Source: an uncultured Desulfuromonadales bacterium
GTDB lineage: Bacteria > Desulfobacterota > Desulfuromonadia > Desulfuromonadales > Geopsychrobacteraceae
DNA length: 38,574 bases
Assembly: GCA_947259715.1 (NCBI GenBank)
Contig: CAMYNR010000167.1
Location: 37,282 to 75,855 of the forward strand
Reading direction: 5' to 3'
Part shown: positions 18,789 to 26,322 of the stretch, in pieces
How the letters are laid out: the number at the start of each line of letters is the position of its first letter
How positions within the stretch are numbered: the first letter of the stretch is position 1
Made by a program: the position numbers and the translations under genes
Notes under the pieces: generated by a model
Told to the model about the DNA's origin: nothing
The model's database searches: none
What the model saw: only the letters and a program-made list of their open reading frames with translations

Positions 18789-19955
18789 TCAGTAACTCTG
18801 ATGACACTGCACGCAAAGCCCGCGCTCACCGCTGCCATGGAGGAAATATTTATACATGGTCCCCGAGTTGGCGTCATGGCAGGTCAGACAGTCAACCTCC
18901 CGGCCGTTACGGGGGTCGATCACCCCCTCGCCCTGGGGATGGGTAAATTCCCCATGCAGGTCATGACAGCGAGCGCAGACATTCTGCCCATCGATTAACA
19001 TGGCCGGGTTGTCTCCGCCGTGCCCATAGTGACAATTGGAGCAGCTGCTCCAGTCCTGATGCTTGTGCAGCATCTTGTCGCGTTTGGCAAAGGTATCTTC
19101 ATGGCAGCCACGACAGACCGCACCTTCATTGGTCGGCAGCAGACCGGGCCGGTCACCCACATGGGGGTTATGGCAGAGGGTGCAACTGTTTTCCGCCCCA
19201 CCGACACCGAGATGGCTGTGGACCTTATTGAAGCTGTCGAGGGTCTGCTGGTGACAATCAAGGCAGAGGTTACTGCCGCCCTGCCCGGCATGACACGCCT
19301 GACAGTTCTTCTCGGCAAACGGGGCATGGCTGACCGCCCGCAGCAGCACCGCATCGGAGCCGCCATGGGGGTTGTGGCAGCCGAGGCAGTCGAGCGGTTG
19401 CAGATTGCGCCCCAGATGAGCGGACTGCAGAGCCTGACTCGGCTGATGACACTCGAAACAAAGGGCACTGCCGGAGTTTTTCAGCAGCCGGTAATCATCG
19501 CCGGCATGGGCGCTGTGACAGGCATTGCACTTGCCCTGCTGATAAGGTTTATGCGCGACCTTAAAGGTCTGCTGAGAGGACTCATGACAGCCATAGCAAA
19601 GATCGGCGCCGCTGGCTTTTAACAACCCAGAGTTGCCCGATGCATGGGGCTCATGGCATTCGCTGCAGCGGCCATCCTTGACCGGCTGATGGGGCACGGC
19701 ACTCGCCTTGACCCGCTGTTCCACCGATTGATGGCAGGAGTAACAAAGCTGTTCTTCCTTGTCCAGCAGCAGGCCGGCGTGTCTTGAGACATGCGGGCTA
19801 TGGCAGCGGTCGCACTGCTGACCGGCGACCGGCTGATGCACCACCCGCCCCTTGAACTTGGCAGCGTCGTGGCACTGGTAACAATCTTTAGCCAGGACCG
19901 TCAGCGGCAGACTGAGCAGCGCCAGGGTCATGAAGAGATATCGGATCATAGGCAT
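18789..19955 (-). CDS. 16-haem cytochrome c of doubled-CXXCH type
   Basis: A 388-aa exported cytochrome with a cleavable signal peptide (ends TVLA-KD) and 16 CXXCH motifs, from CYQCH at residue 25 to CVQCH four residues before the end. Most form a repeating pair: HQPV..G.C..CH.PH, then LL.......LC..CH, the doubled-CXXCH pattern (Paired_CXXCH family). Haem every 24 residues on average suggests an elongated wire-like fold. The ATG at 19955 overlaps the stop of the 26-haem gene as TGATG and has GGGAGG six bases upstream; the ORF-track start is the GTG one codon earlier. No lipid-anchor cysteine is seen, so it is probably periplasmic or bound to its 26-haem neighbour. Confidence 0.88.
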   Translation of the reverse strand: MPMIRYLFMTLALLSLPLTVLAKDCYQCHDAAKFKGRVVHQPVAGQQCDRCHSPHVSRHAGLLLDKEEQLCYSCHQSVEQRVKASAVPHQPVKDGRCSECHEPHASGNSGLLKASGADLCYGCHESSQQTFKVAHKPYQQGKCNACHSAHAGDDYRLLKNSGSALCFECHQPSQALQSAHLGRNLQPLDCLGCHNPHGGSDAVLLRAVSHAPFAEKNCQACHAGQGGSNLCLDCHQQTLDSFNKVHSHLGVGGAENSCTLCHNPHVGDRPGLLPTNEGAVCRGCHEDTFAKRDKMLHKHQDWSSCSNCHYGHGGDNPAMLIDGQNVCARCHDLHGEFTHPQGEGVIDPRNGREVDCLTCHDANSGTMYKYFLHGSGERGLCVQCHQSY

Positions 19956-21931
19956 CACTGACCTCCCGGATGACAGGGAGTGCAGTTCCCATTGGCAAAA
20001 GGTTCATGTTTGACCGGCAGGGTCAGAGACGCATCCGGTCCGCCGTGGGGGTCATGACAGCTAAGGCAGCTGTCCGCAGACGGCAGCAGATTGTTGTGCG
20101 CCAGAGTCAAGGCATTTGGGCTGATATCGTGGCAATCGCCGCAGAGTTTTGCATCAGCCTGCTTCGCCCGGCTTTTTTGCGGAGCGTGAGGATCGTGGCA
20201 AGCCTGGCAGTTGCCCTCGATGGCCGGTTGATGGCCTTTGCCTTTGTCCCAATAGCGATCGACCTCATGACAGCTCAGACAGAGCTGCGGCCGTTCCTGC
20301 AGCAGGTAGGCGGGCTCGTCGTTGCCATGGGCATAATGGCAGACCGCACAGTTCTGATGCGCCGTTGGGGTGCCCGGCTGAACCTTTTGCGGGGCATGAC
20401 AGCTGACACAGAGTTCGCCGGCGGCGCCGGTCAGCAAAAACGGCTGCTCACTGCCATGGGGATAATGGCAGAGCTGGCAGCGCCCCTGCTTGAAGGGCTG
20501 ATGTCGATTCGGTTGCTGACGCTCGGTTTCAATAGTGCCATGACAGCTGCCGCAATTCTCGGCCCCGCTCTTGATCAGCAGTTTGGCCTGATCGGAGCCG
20601 TGCGGGTTATGGCAAGCGGAACAGCTGCCAGCGACGAAGGGACGGTGCAGGCTGGGCTGCACCAGGGTCTCGCCGACCAACTCATGGCAGTCGGCACAGA
20701 GCAGCCGTTGCTGCTGCTTGAGGATCCCGGCATGCAGGCTCTCGTGGGGCAAATGACAGCTCAGGCAATCGCCGGCACTGGCCGGCTGATGCTTGACCCG
20801 TTGACGCTTGGCATAATCAGCATGACAGTCTAGGCAGAGCTGGTTGCCAGGCTTTCGCAGCAGCGCCGTCTGTCCAGCAGCAGGCAGATGAGGCGCATGG
20901 CAAACCAGGCAATCCCCTTTTTCGGCGGGGGCATGCTGATGACCGGAACCTTCTGCCGGGGCCTCGGGACCAAAGCTCTTGAATTGATGACAATCAAAGC
21001 AGAGCTGCTGCGGCAGCTTTTTCAACATTCCGGAATGATTGCTGGCATGCACCTGGTGACAGCTGGTGCATTCTCCGTTGGTTGCCGGGGCATGGGCTCC
21101 GCTGGCAGCATAGCTTTTCAGCTCGGCCGCATGGCAATCGACACAGAGTTGATCAGCGCTGGCATTGACTGCAAAGGGTTGTCCACTGGCGGCCGGCTGA
21201 TGACACTCCTGACACTGCCGATTTGCCACCGGCTGATGAACGGTATTTTTCAGCAGCTGCTGATTATCGGCCGAGTGAACATTGTGGCATTCGCTGCAGG
21301 ACGACTTGACCCCATAACCGCCATGCTGGCGGACAAAGGCTTGATTGTCGATTTGATGGCAATCCTGGCAGAGTTCGGTCTCTGCTTTGATCAGCAGCTT
21401 GGTCACGCTTGAGCCATGGGTTGCATGACAGGTGGCACAGCCCTTCTCCAATGGCGCATGCTTGAATGCCTGATTGAACGGTGCGCGCTCATGGCAGGCA
21501 AAGCAGCTCTCGTCCCGCTCAGCAGAGAGCAGATACTTTTCCGGGGCGTTATGCGGCTGATGACAGAGGTTGCATTCGCCCTGCTTGACCGGTGGGTGGA
21601 TTTCCGTCGCTGCTTTAAGCTCTGCGGCCAGTTCGGTATGACAGAAAAAGCAGATATTCGGCACCGGCGCTTTCAGGTAGGCTCCGCCAACCAGGCCGTG
21701 CTTGCGATGACAGCCGGCACAATCACCTTTGGCCACCGGCTGATGGACCACACCGGCAGAAAACTTTTCCTGATATTCGTTATGGCAATCCAGGCAGGAT
21801 TTGCCGCCTTTGGTTGGCGGGGCGCCAGGCGCGCAGGCACTCAGCAGGACAACCACGAGGACTGCAGCAGCTGCCAGCAGCCCGCTGTGAAATACTTTCC
21901 ATTTATGATTCATTGCCTGTTTCTTCCTCAT
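19955..21931 (-). CDS. 26-haem cytochrome c lipoprotein of doubled-CXXCH type
   Basis: A 658-aa lipoprotein cytochrome. The signal peptide ends in the lipobox VLLSAC, giving a lipid-anchored cysteine at about residue 33. I count 26 CXXCH motifs from CLDCH at 46 to CTPCH near the end. The chain is built of roughly 45-residue units reading HQPV..G.C..CH.PH.S....LL.......LC..CH, the same family as the next gene. It is likely an outer-membrane-anchored electron wire of a porin-cytochrome type conduit, inferred from context. Starts at ATG 21931 or 21913 are both possible; the second has GAGGAAG upstream. Either overlaps the end of the foldase gene, so translation is coupled. Confidence 0.88.
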   Translation of the reverse strand: MRKKQAMNHKWKVFHSGLLAAAAVLVVVLLSACAPGAPPTKGGKSCLDCHNEYQEKFSAGVVHQPVAKGDCAGCHRKHGLVGGAYLKAPVPNICFFCHTELAAELKAATEIHPPVKQGECNLCHQPHNAPEKYLLSAERDESCFACHERAPFNQAFKHAPLEKGCATCHATHGSSVTKLLIKAETELCQDCHQIDNQAFVRQHGGYGVKSSCSECHNVHSADNQQLLKNTVHQPVANRQCQECHQPAASGQPFAVNASADQLCVDCHAAELKSYAASGAHAPATNGECTSCHQVHASNHSGMLKKLPQQLCFDCHQFKSFGPEAPAEGSGHQHAPAEKGDCLVCHAPHLPAAGQTALLRKPGNQLCLDCHADYAKRQRVKHQPASAGDCLSCHLPHESLHAGILKQQQRLLCADCHELVGETLVQPSLHRPFVAGSCSACHNPHGSDQAKLLIKSGAENCGSCHGTIETERQQPNRHQPFKQGRCQLCHYPHGSEQPFLLTGAAGELCVSCHAPQKVQPGTPTAHQNCAVCHYAHGNDEPAYLLQERPQLCLSCHEVDRYWDKGKGHQPAIEGNCQACHDPHAPQKSRAKQADAKLCGDCHDISPNALTLAHNNLLPSADSCLSCHDPHGGPDASLTLPVKHEPFANGNCTPCHPGGQ

Positions 21932-23546
21932 GCAATTCCTGGTTCAGCTTTTTCCATACTGAACGATTCAGCTTAATGGTAGAACGATCTCGCAACTGCT
22001 TAACCAACCCTGCGCGCTGCTCCTGAAAACGATCCGCCTGCAATTGATTCTTGATCTGCCCCTTGACCTTCTCCAGGGGAGCGACCTCAGGTTCTCCCTT
22101 GCGGACCAGTTTGATAAACAACAGGTTGTCGCCATCCTTCACTCCGGCACTGACCTGTCCGGCGGAGAGCTTCCTGACCTCGGCCTGAACGACCGGCTGC
22201 AAATGCGCCAGGGGAGTTTTCTCAATTTGAATTCCAGCAGGGGAGATCGGCTCCATGACTTTAAAGAAATCTTCCCCCGATTTAATCCGTTTTTCCAGTT
22301 GTCTGGCCAGCTTCAACTCATTGGTTTTGACGACTGCTAATTCCACCATTCCCTGCCGTGAGTACTTATCCTGATGCTGCCGGTAATAGGCTTCGATATC
22401 GGCATCGCTCACCTCAACCTGTGGCTGGATCACCAGAGCTTCCAATTCTTTGATAAGGCGATGCTGAGAATAGAACTGAAAGGTGTGCTTGAGGGGCGGC
22501 TCTTCTTCATACCGCCTGGCCAGAGCTTCCATGCCGGTCAGGGTCTGAACCAGCAGATCGTTGACAATCCGCTGTTTTGCGTCCTCAAAATTTTCAGCGG
22601 ATTTAGTGGAATGACTGCGTTTTTTCCGTGATTTGACCACAGCTTCATAAATAAAGCCGGCGGGAACTTCCGTTTTGCCGATGATCACGGCTTGCTTGGA
22701 TTTAAGTTCATCATCTATGCCATCTGGTTGAATTGCGGCGATAACTTCATCATTGACCTGAACATTGTAATCAGCTTTAAGCTTTTCCAGCAGCTGGTAG
22801 GTCAGCTCGTATTCCTGCTGCTTTAAGGAGTCGCGGATCAGTTTCTGTTTGATGATTTCAAAGTCCGCCTCATTCCCCTCGCCCCGATCAAGGACCTCAA
22901 TGAAATACCAGGAATGGCCGAAGCTGGCCGGGCCTCCCGCTTCACCAGGTTTTAAGCTCATGGCCAGGGGTTGCAAGGATTCAGGAATCCGGGTGTAGCG
23001 CATTGGGCCGGTCGCCTCCATCTGCTCAACAACTCCCTGAAGGCCAGCTGTTTCGACGACCTGATCCAGTGGGGTGCCCTGGTCCATGTATTTCTTGATT
23101 TCCTGCGCCTGCTCTTCGTCAGTGACCGCCAGCATGCGCAGATTCAGGATCGGGGTGTAGCCCTCTTTGTACAGCTGCCAGAGTTCATCCCGGGTTGGTA
23201 TGGTTTTGCGCGCATCGACCTCTTCCCCCTTCAATTGCATCAGGGCCCGGACTTTCAAAAAGACCTCAAGCTTTTTCCGGTAGCTGGGGCTGTCCTGCAA
23301 CTGCATATCTCTGGCCTCCTGGGCCAGCAGCATCCAGTCGATGAATTCATCAGGGGATTCCTGTAAATTCATACCCGGTTCGCGCCATTCGCGCCACCAG
23401 TGCCGATAATCTTCCGGGGTAAACTCTACCCCATTGATGGTAACCAGCTCTTTGCCGCCAAACAATGCAGAAGCGTTGTCGACAGAGCTCAGCAGAACCA
23501 GCAAGGTGAACAAGCTGAAACAAATCGTTTTGATCTTTATTGACAC
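21903..23546 (-). CDS. SurA/PpiC-type periplasmic peptidyl-prolyl isomerase / chaperone
   Basis: A 547-aa exported protein that should help fold secreted proteins. After the signal peptide comes an arrangement that appears twice: a helical SurA-like chaperone segment and then a parvulin-like region. The first is about 36-230, with VTINGVEFTPEDYRHWWREW and a parvulin-like end SLKPGEAGGP...SWYFIEVLD. The second is about 290-520, with AVIIGKTEVPAGFIYEAV, VSDADIEAYYRQHQDKY, VELAVVKTNE and a parvulin-like KLSAGQVSAGVKDGDNLLFIKLV. Whether both isomerase domains are active cannot be told. The start is GTG at 23546 with GGGAG nine bases upstream, overlapping the previous gene by 10 bp. Placed just before the 26-haem gene, it probably serves maturation of the cytochromes or the barrel. 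Confidence 0.82.
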   Translation of the reverse strand: MSIKIKTICFSLFTLLVLLSSVDNASALFGGKELVTINGVEFTPEDYRHWWREWREPGMNLQESPDEFIDWMLLAQEARDMQLQDSPSYRKKLEVFLKVRALMQLKGEEVDARKTIPTRDELWQLYKEGYTPILNLRMLAVTDEEQAQEIKKYMDQGTPLDQVVETAGLQGVVEQMEATGPMRYTRIPESLQPLAMSLKPGEAGGPASFGHSWYFIEVLDRGEGNEADFEIIKQKLIRDSLKQQEYELTYQLLEKLKADYNVQVNDEVIAAIQPDGIDDELKSKQAVIIGKTEVPAGFIYEAVVKSRKKRSHSTKSAENFEDAKQRIVNDLLVQTLTGMEALARRYEEEPPLKHTFQFYSQHRLIKELEALVIQPQVEVSDADIEAYYRQHQDKYSRQGMVELAVVKTNELKLARQLEKRIKSGEDFFKVMEPISPAGIQIEKTPLAHLQPVVQAEVRKLSAGQVSAGVKDGDNLLFIKLVRKGEPEVAPLEKVKGQIKNQLQADRFQEQRAGLVKQLRDRSTIKLNRSVWKKLNQELHEEETGNES

Positions 23547-24121
23547 TTAGCAACTCCCTTTTCAATCCAGTCGGTAATAATTTCTTGAGACATCCTGGCC
23601 ATCAGGCCAGTTATGGTTGTCACATTTCCAAAATGCATCGCTCTGCGATACTCATCTCCCCAGCGATGATGCAAACTCTGCAGGACCAGTTGGCCGCGCC
23701 GCACATCATAAAGTTTCAGCTGCATGGCGACAACCGGCACCGCGCCCGGACCCCGGCCAAGGTCCATGCCGACCTCGGTCAGTCGGCCTTGAACCACTGC
23801 ATCGATCTGCAGCTTTTCCTGCAGGTCGGCATAGTGAAAAGATTCCAGCAGATCGCCTGGCAGCAAGCGGTGCCGGAGCCGGAACAGACTGACGTTCCCT
23901 TCCGGTTGCACCTCAAAGCGGCCTGAGTTAACCAGGGCGCCATGAAAAATTCGCTGGCCGGTCACACCGGCCTGGTCCGCGCGGGTCCAGTTGTCGAAGG
24001 GCAGCACCGCGACCCGGCAGACGCTTTCCGGCTCTGCGTTCGCCATCACCCGGGTCTGCAAAGCCCCCTGCCCGGCGCAGCCGGTCAGCAGGAGGAAAAG
24101 AAAAATAGCAAAGCTTCGCAT
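23537..24121 (-). CDS. Envelope lipoprotein with CsgG/TolB-N-like fold (small)
   Basis: A 194-aa lipoprotein with lipobox LLLTGC, giving a lipid anchor at residue 15. The mature part begins CRVAVLPFDNWTRADQAG and continues with VTGQRIFHGALVNSGRFEV, LQIDAVVQGRLTEVG and MQLKLYDVRRGQLVLQSLHHRWG. This is the order of secondary structure of the CsgG/LpoB/TolB N-terminal fold: a beta strand with a conserved PF-N loop, a helix, and a strand pair ending in a conserved W or S. Partner and exact family are not recognised. It overlaps the upstream gene as TGATG and the foldase gene by 10 bp. It is one of three such proteins in a row. Confidence 0.7.
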   Translation of the reverse strand: MRSFAIFLFLLLTGCAGQGALQTRVMANAEPESVCRVAVLPFDNWTRADQAGVTGQRIFHGALVNSGRFEVQPEGNVSLFRLRHRLLPGDLLESFHYADLQEKLQIDAVVQGRLTEVGMDLGRGPGAVPVVAMQLKLYDVRRGQLVLQSLHHRWGDEYRRAMHFGNVTTITGLMARMSQEIITDWIEKGVAKCQ

Positions 24122-25614
24122 CAGAAATCCGGCACCCAGGACTCGGCCTCTTGCTCTTCGACGGCCTGCTGTTCAACTTTCATCAACAATTCTTTACGGG
24201 CAATCCGGCGGCGGTTCCCAAGTTCGTCAACCCCGTCGAAGCTCAAGTAAACGGCATTCTCATCGCCAAGCGGTTTAAACTCTGTTTCTGTCGGCAGTCG
24301 CTCCCCGTCAACCTGTAGCAGGATCTTTCCCTGGCCCGATTTCAGCTGCGCCTGCCAACTGCGCAAAGAGAACTCGGCGCTGACCTCATTGAGACTGAGA
24401 AAATACTTGCCAGCGCGCTGACTGACCCGCGCTTCAACCAGCGGCGCGTTGCGCTGCATGACGACTTGCCGGGTAGCGCTGGAGCGGTTTCCGGCCAGAT
24501 CCCAGACCTGCAGGGTAATCTCGTAGGGACCATCGGCCAGATAAAAACCGTCAGCGCCATGCCCTTCCCAGACCAATCGCTCCGGCATGTCGCCTTCATA
24601 TTCGTTACTGACCAGCAGCAGGCCGTCCTCGTTGCGAATCTCCAGGCCCCAGCGCCCCATCGGCTTTAAGTCGGCGATCCGGGGCAACAGCAGCAAGCTG
24701 TCGCGGAACACCCGACGACCATCGATCTGCTGACCATTCTTCAGTTCGATGGTCAACCCGGGCGGATTATTGATCACCTGGTATGAGGCGATGTTTTCCA
24801 CCCGCTCGGCGAAGCGACCGCTGCCCCACTCGAGGATTAAATCGATCGGATACTGCCCTTCCTGCTCCGGAGCAAACCACTTCCCGGAATAGATACCGGT
24901 GCGCGGATTGGCCTGCAGCAGACTGCGTCCCGCTTTGCTCTCAGCGAAAATCCGGGTTGGCCGGGCATCGAGAAAGCGGATCTTCAGAGTCGCGTCGATC
25001 TGCTGGCGCCCCTTGACATAGGCAGGAAACAGCTGCATGCCGGTCAGCTGGTAATCGCGCCGGTCAGGCACCCCTGTCTCTGCCACCTGCCCCTCCAGGC
25101 GGAGCAGTAATTGGTCCAAAAGGGGGCCGGACAGATCATCGATGGTCTGCGGCTGTCCCAAGGCCAGGAAAGTCACCTTCTCAGCTAAGCTGGTGGCCCC
25201 GGTCTCTGACCAGATCGGCATTCCGGTGACCGTATCCAGAGCGGTAAAGGTCAGCCCCAGCTGTGGATTGTCGCCACCGATTTCAGTGATAGTGCCCAGC
25301 AGGGCGACGACACAGCTCAGGTCTTTACCGATCTTCTTAATCAGAAAGCTGTCCAGGTAGCTGAAAGAGCGCAGCTTATTGGCGCTCATGAACTTGACCA
25401 CCTGGTCCTGAGGCACCATCTCCACCCCGAGCCGCTGGAGGGAGTTGGCGACAACCTGGGTGAATGGCAGATTGATCCCATTCACCCCTTGGCTGAAGTC
25501 AGCCATCGGCAGCAGCGCGACCCGCTGGGCCTGGGCGGGAGCATTTGCCAGACCGAGCAGCAGAATCGAGCAGACAGCGAAATGCAGTGCTATGCGCTTA
25601 ACAGCAATCAGCAA
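24121..25614 (-). CDS. Exported protein with CsgG/TolB-like N-domain and FlgD-like Ig C-domain
   Basis: A 497-aa exported protein; the signal peptide ends NAPAQAQ. The first 150 mature residues look like the same fold as its two neighbours (RVALLPMADFSQGVNG, FTQVVANSLQRLGVEMV, CVVALLGTITEIGGDN, FTALDTVTGMPIWSETG). The middle (about 190-340) is beta-rich and unassigned. The C-terminal part resembles a FlgD-type Ig domain (DGFYLADGPYEITLQVWDLAGNRS), followed by a further beta-rich region and an acidic tail. No haem site. The start is a TTG with GAGGAG six bases upstream and no competing ATG. It lies 3 bp after the preceding lipoprotein gene. A scaffold or secretion role at the outer membrane is inferred only from fold and context. 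Confidence 0.7.
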   Translation of the reverse strand: MLIAVKRIALHFAVCSILLLGLANAPAQAQRVALLPMADFSQGVNGINLPFTQVVANSLQRLGVEMVPQDQVVKFMSANKLRSFSYLDSFLIKKIGKDLSCVVALLGTITEIGGDNPQLGLTFTALDTVTGMPIWSETGATSLAEKVTFLALGQPQTIDDLSGPLLDQLLLRLEGQVAETGVPDRRDYQLTGMQLFPAYVKGRQQIDATLKIRFLDARPTRIFAESKAGRSLLQANPRTGIYSGKWFAPEQEGQYPIDLILEWGSGRFAERVENIASYQVINNPPGLTIELKNGQQIDGRRVFRDSLLLLPRIADLKPMGRWGLEIRNEDGLLLVSNEYEGDMPERLVWEGHGADGFYLADGPYEITLQVWDLAGNRSSATRQVVMQRNAPLVEARVSQRAGKYFLSLNEVSAEFSLRSWQAQLKSGQGKILLQVDGERLPTETEFKPLGDENAVYLSFDGVDELGNRRRIARKELLMKVEQQAVEEQEAESWVPDF

Positions 25615-25617
25615 CGC

Positions 25618-26190
25618 CTACTCCTCGATGGTCCCCAGCAGCCGCTGAGCGAGTCGATAACTCACCTGGTTGATATCTGCGCCGACAAAGCCGAACATGC
25701 GGTTAAAGGTGCTGTAGCCGGTTTCGCTTCCGGAACTCTGCCAGATAATCTGACCGGTTTTCACATCGATCAGGCGCAAGGTGGCGGCGACCACCGGATA
25801 GCTGTAATTGCCATTCTGCCGCTCACTGAAATCCTCCACCGCACCGGCGATATAGGCCTGGACGCTGAGTTCCTGGCCGAGCCGCTGCGCAGTGGCGAGA
25901 TCGAGGGTTTCCTGATCCTTACGCACCAGTTCTTCGCGCAGAAAGCGTTGCGCCTCGCCCTTCTCCACCACCTCAAAGAGACCGCGGCGGAGAATTTCCG
26001 TGGTCACCGCATCCTGAAACCGCTCATGAGCAAAGGTTTCGTCGGTGTGGTTTTCCAGCGGCAGAACCACTACCCGCTTTACGTAGCCTAGCCCCAGAGT
26101 CTCTGCGGCATAATGCGCCGGACCGGACCGGGCGCAGCCGGCAATGCCCAAGGTCAGGAGCAGCAAAAGTAAGACCAGGTATCTTTGCAT
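25618..26190 (-). CDS. CsgG-like outer-membrane lipoprotein
   Basis: A 190-aa lipoprotein with lipobox GIAGC (anchor at residue 19). The mature part follows the CsgG/LpoB-like pattern closely: RVVVLPLENHTDETFAHERF, AVTTEILRRGLFEVVEKGEA, LATAQRLGQELSVQAYIAGAV, AATLRLIDVKTGQIIWQSSG. CsgG itself is the outer-membrane pore that exports curli. This protein is shorter, and the two membrane-hairpin segments needed for a pore are not evident, so pore formation is uncertain. I choose the ATG at 26190 (AGGG eight bases upstream) rather than 26250. It is the first of three proteins of this fold. Confidence 0.75.
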   Translation of the reverse strand: MQRYLVLLLLLLTLGIAGCARSGPAHYAAETLGLGYVKRVVVLPLENHTDETFAHERFQDAVTTEILRRGLFEVVEKGEAQRFLREELVRKDQETLDLATAQRLGQELSVQAYIAGAVEDFSERQNGNYSYPVVAATLRLIDVKTGQIIWQSSGSETGYSTFNRMFGFVGADINQVSYRLAQRLLGTIEE

Positions 26191-26280
26191 GTCATTCACC
26201 CTCTTTCCAACAAGATTTATCCGCTTTAGCGTACTCTTGGTTCTCGTCACTCATATCTCTCAAAACGCCCCGGCTCGCGA

Positions 26281-26303
26281 CCTCAGCGATTTTCCCGCTG
26301 AGG
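26281..26303 (-). repeat. Perfect 8-bp inverted repeat after the beta-barrel gene
   Basis: CCTCAGCG and CGCTGAGG enclose 7 nt. The hairpin begins 19 bp after the stop of the beta-barrel gene. No clear U-run follows on the minus strand, so it may be an mRNA-stabilising or partial-termination hairpin between the barrel and the CsgG-like genes. The rest of the 132-bp gap (26191-26322) shows no gene. Confidence 0.4.
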
Positions 26304-26322
26304 CCGCAGCCAAAGTCCCGGA

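Noticed and set aside
19955-21931. Regularly spaced short repeats that could suggest a CRISPR-like or tandem-repeat array
   Set aside because: The spacing follows the haem-binding protein repeat; the DNA units are diverged and lie in one coding frame.
19970-21976. Three long plus-strand ORFs (287, 174 and 186 aa) rich in repeated M-A and M-T motifs, covering almost 2 kb
   Set aside because: They lie exactly antisense to the 26-haem gene. The reverse complement of TGC-CAY haem codons reads ATG/GCA or ATG/ACA and rarely gives stops, which explains both the openness and the repeats.
23537-26190. Curli operon (csgG with csgEF and csgAB)
   Set aside because: Only the CsgG/TolB-like fold is seen; no curli subunit repeats or CsgE/F-like proteins are encoded nearby.
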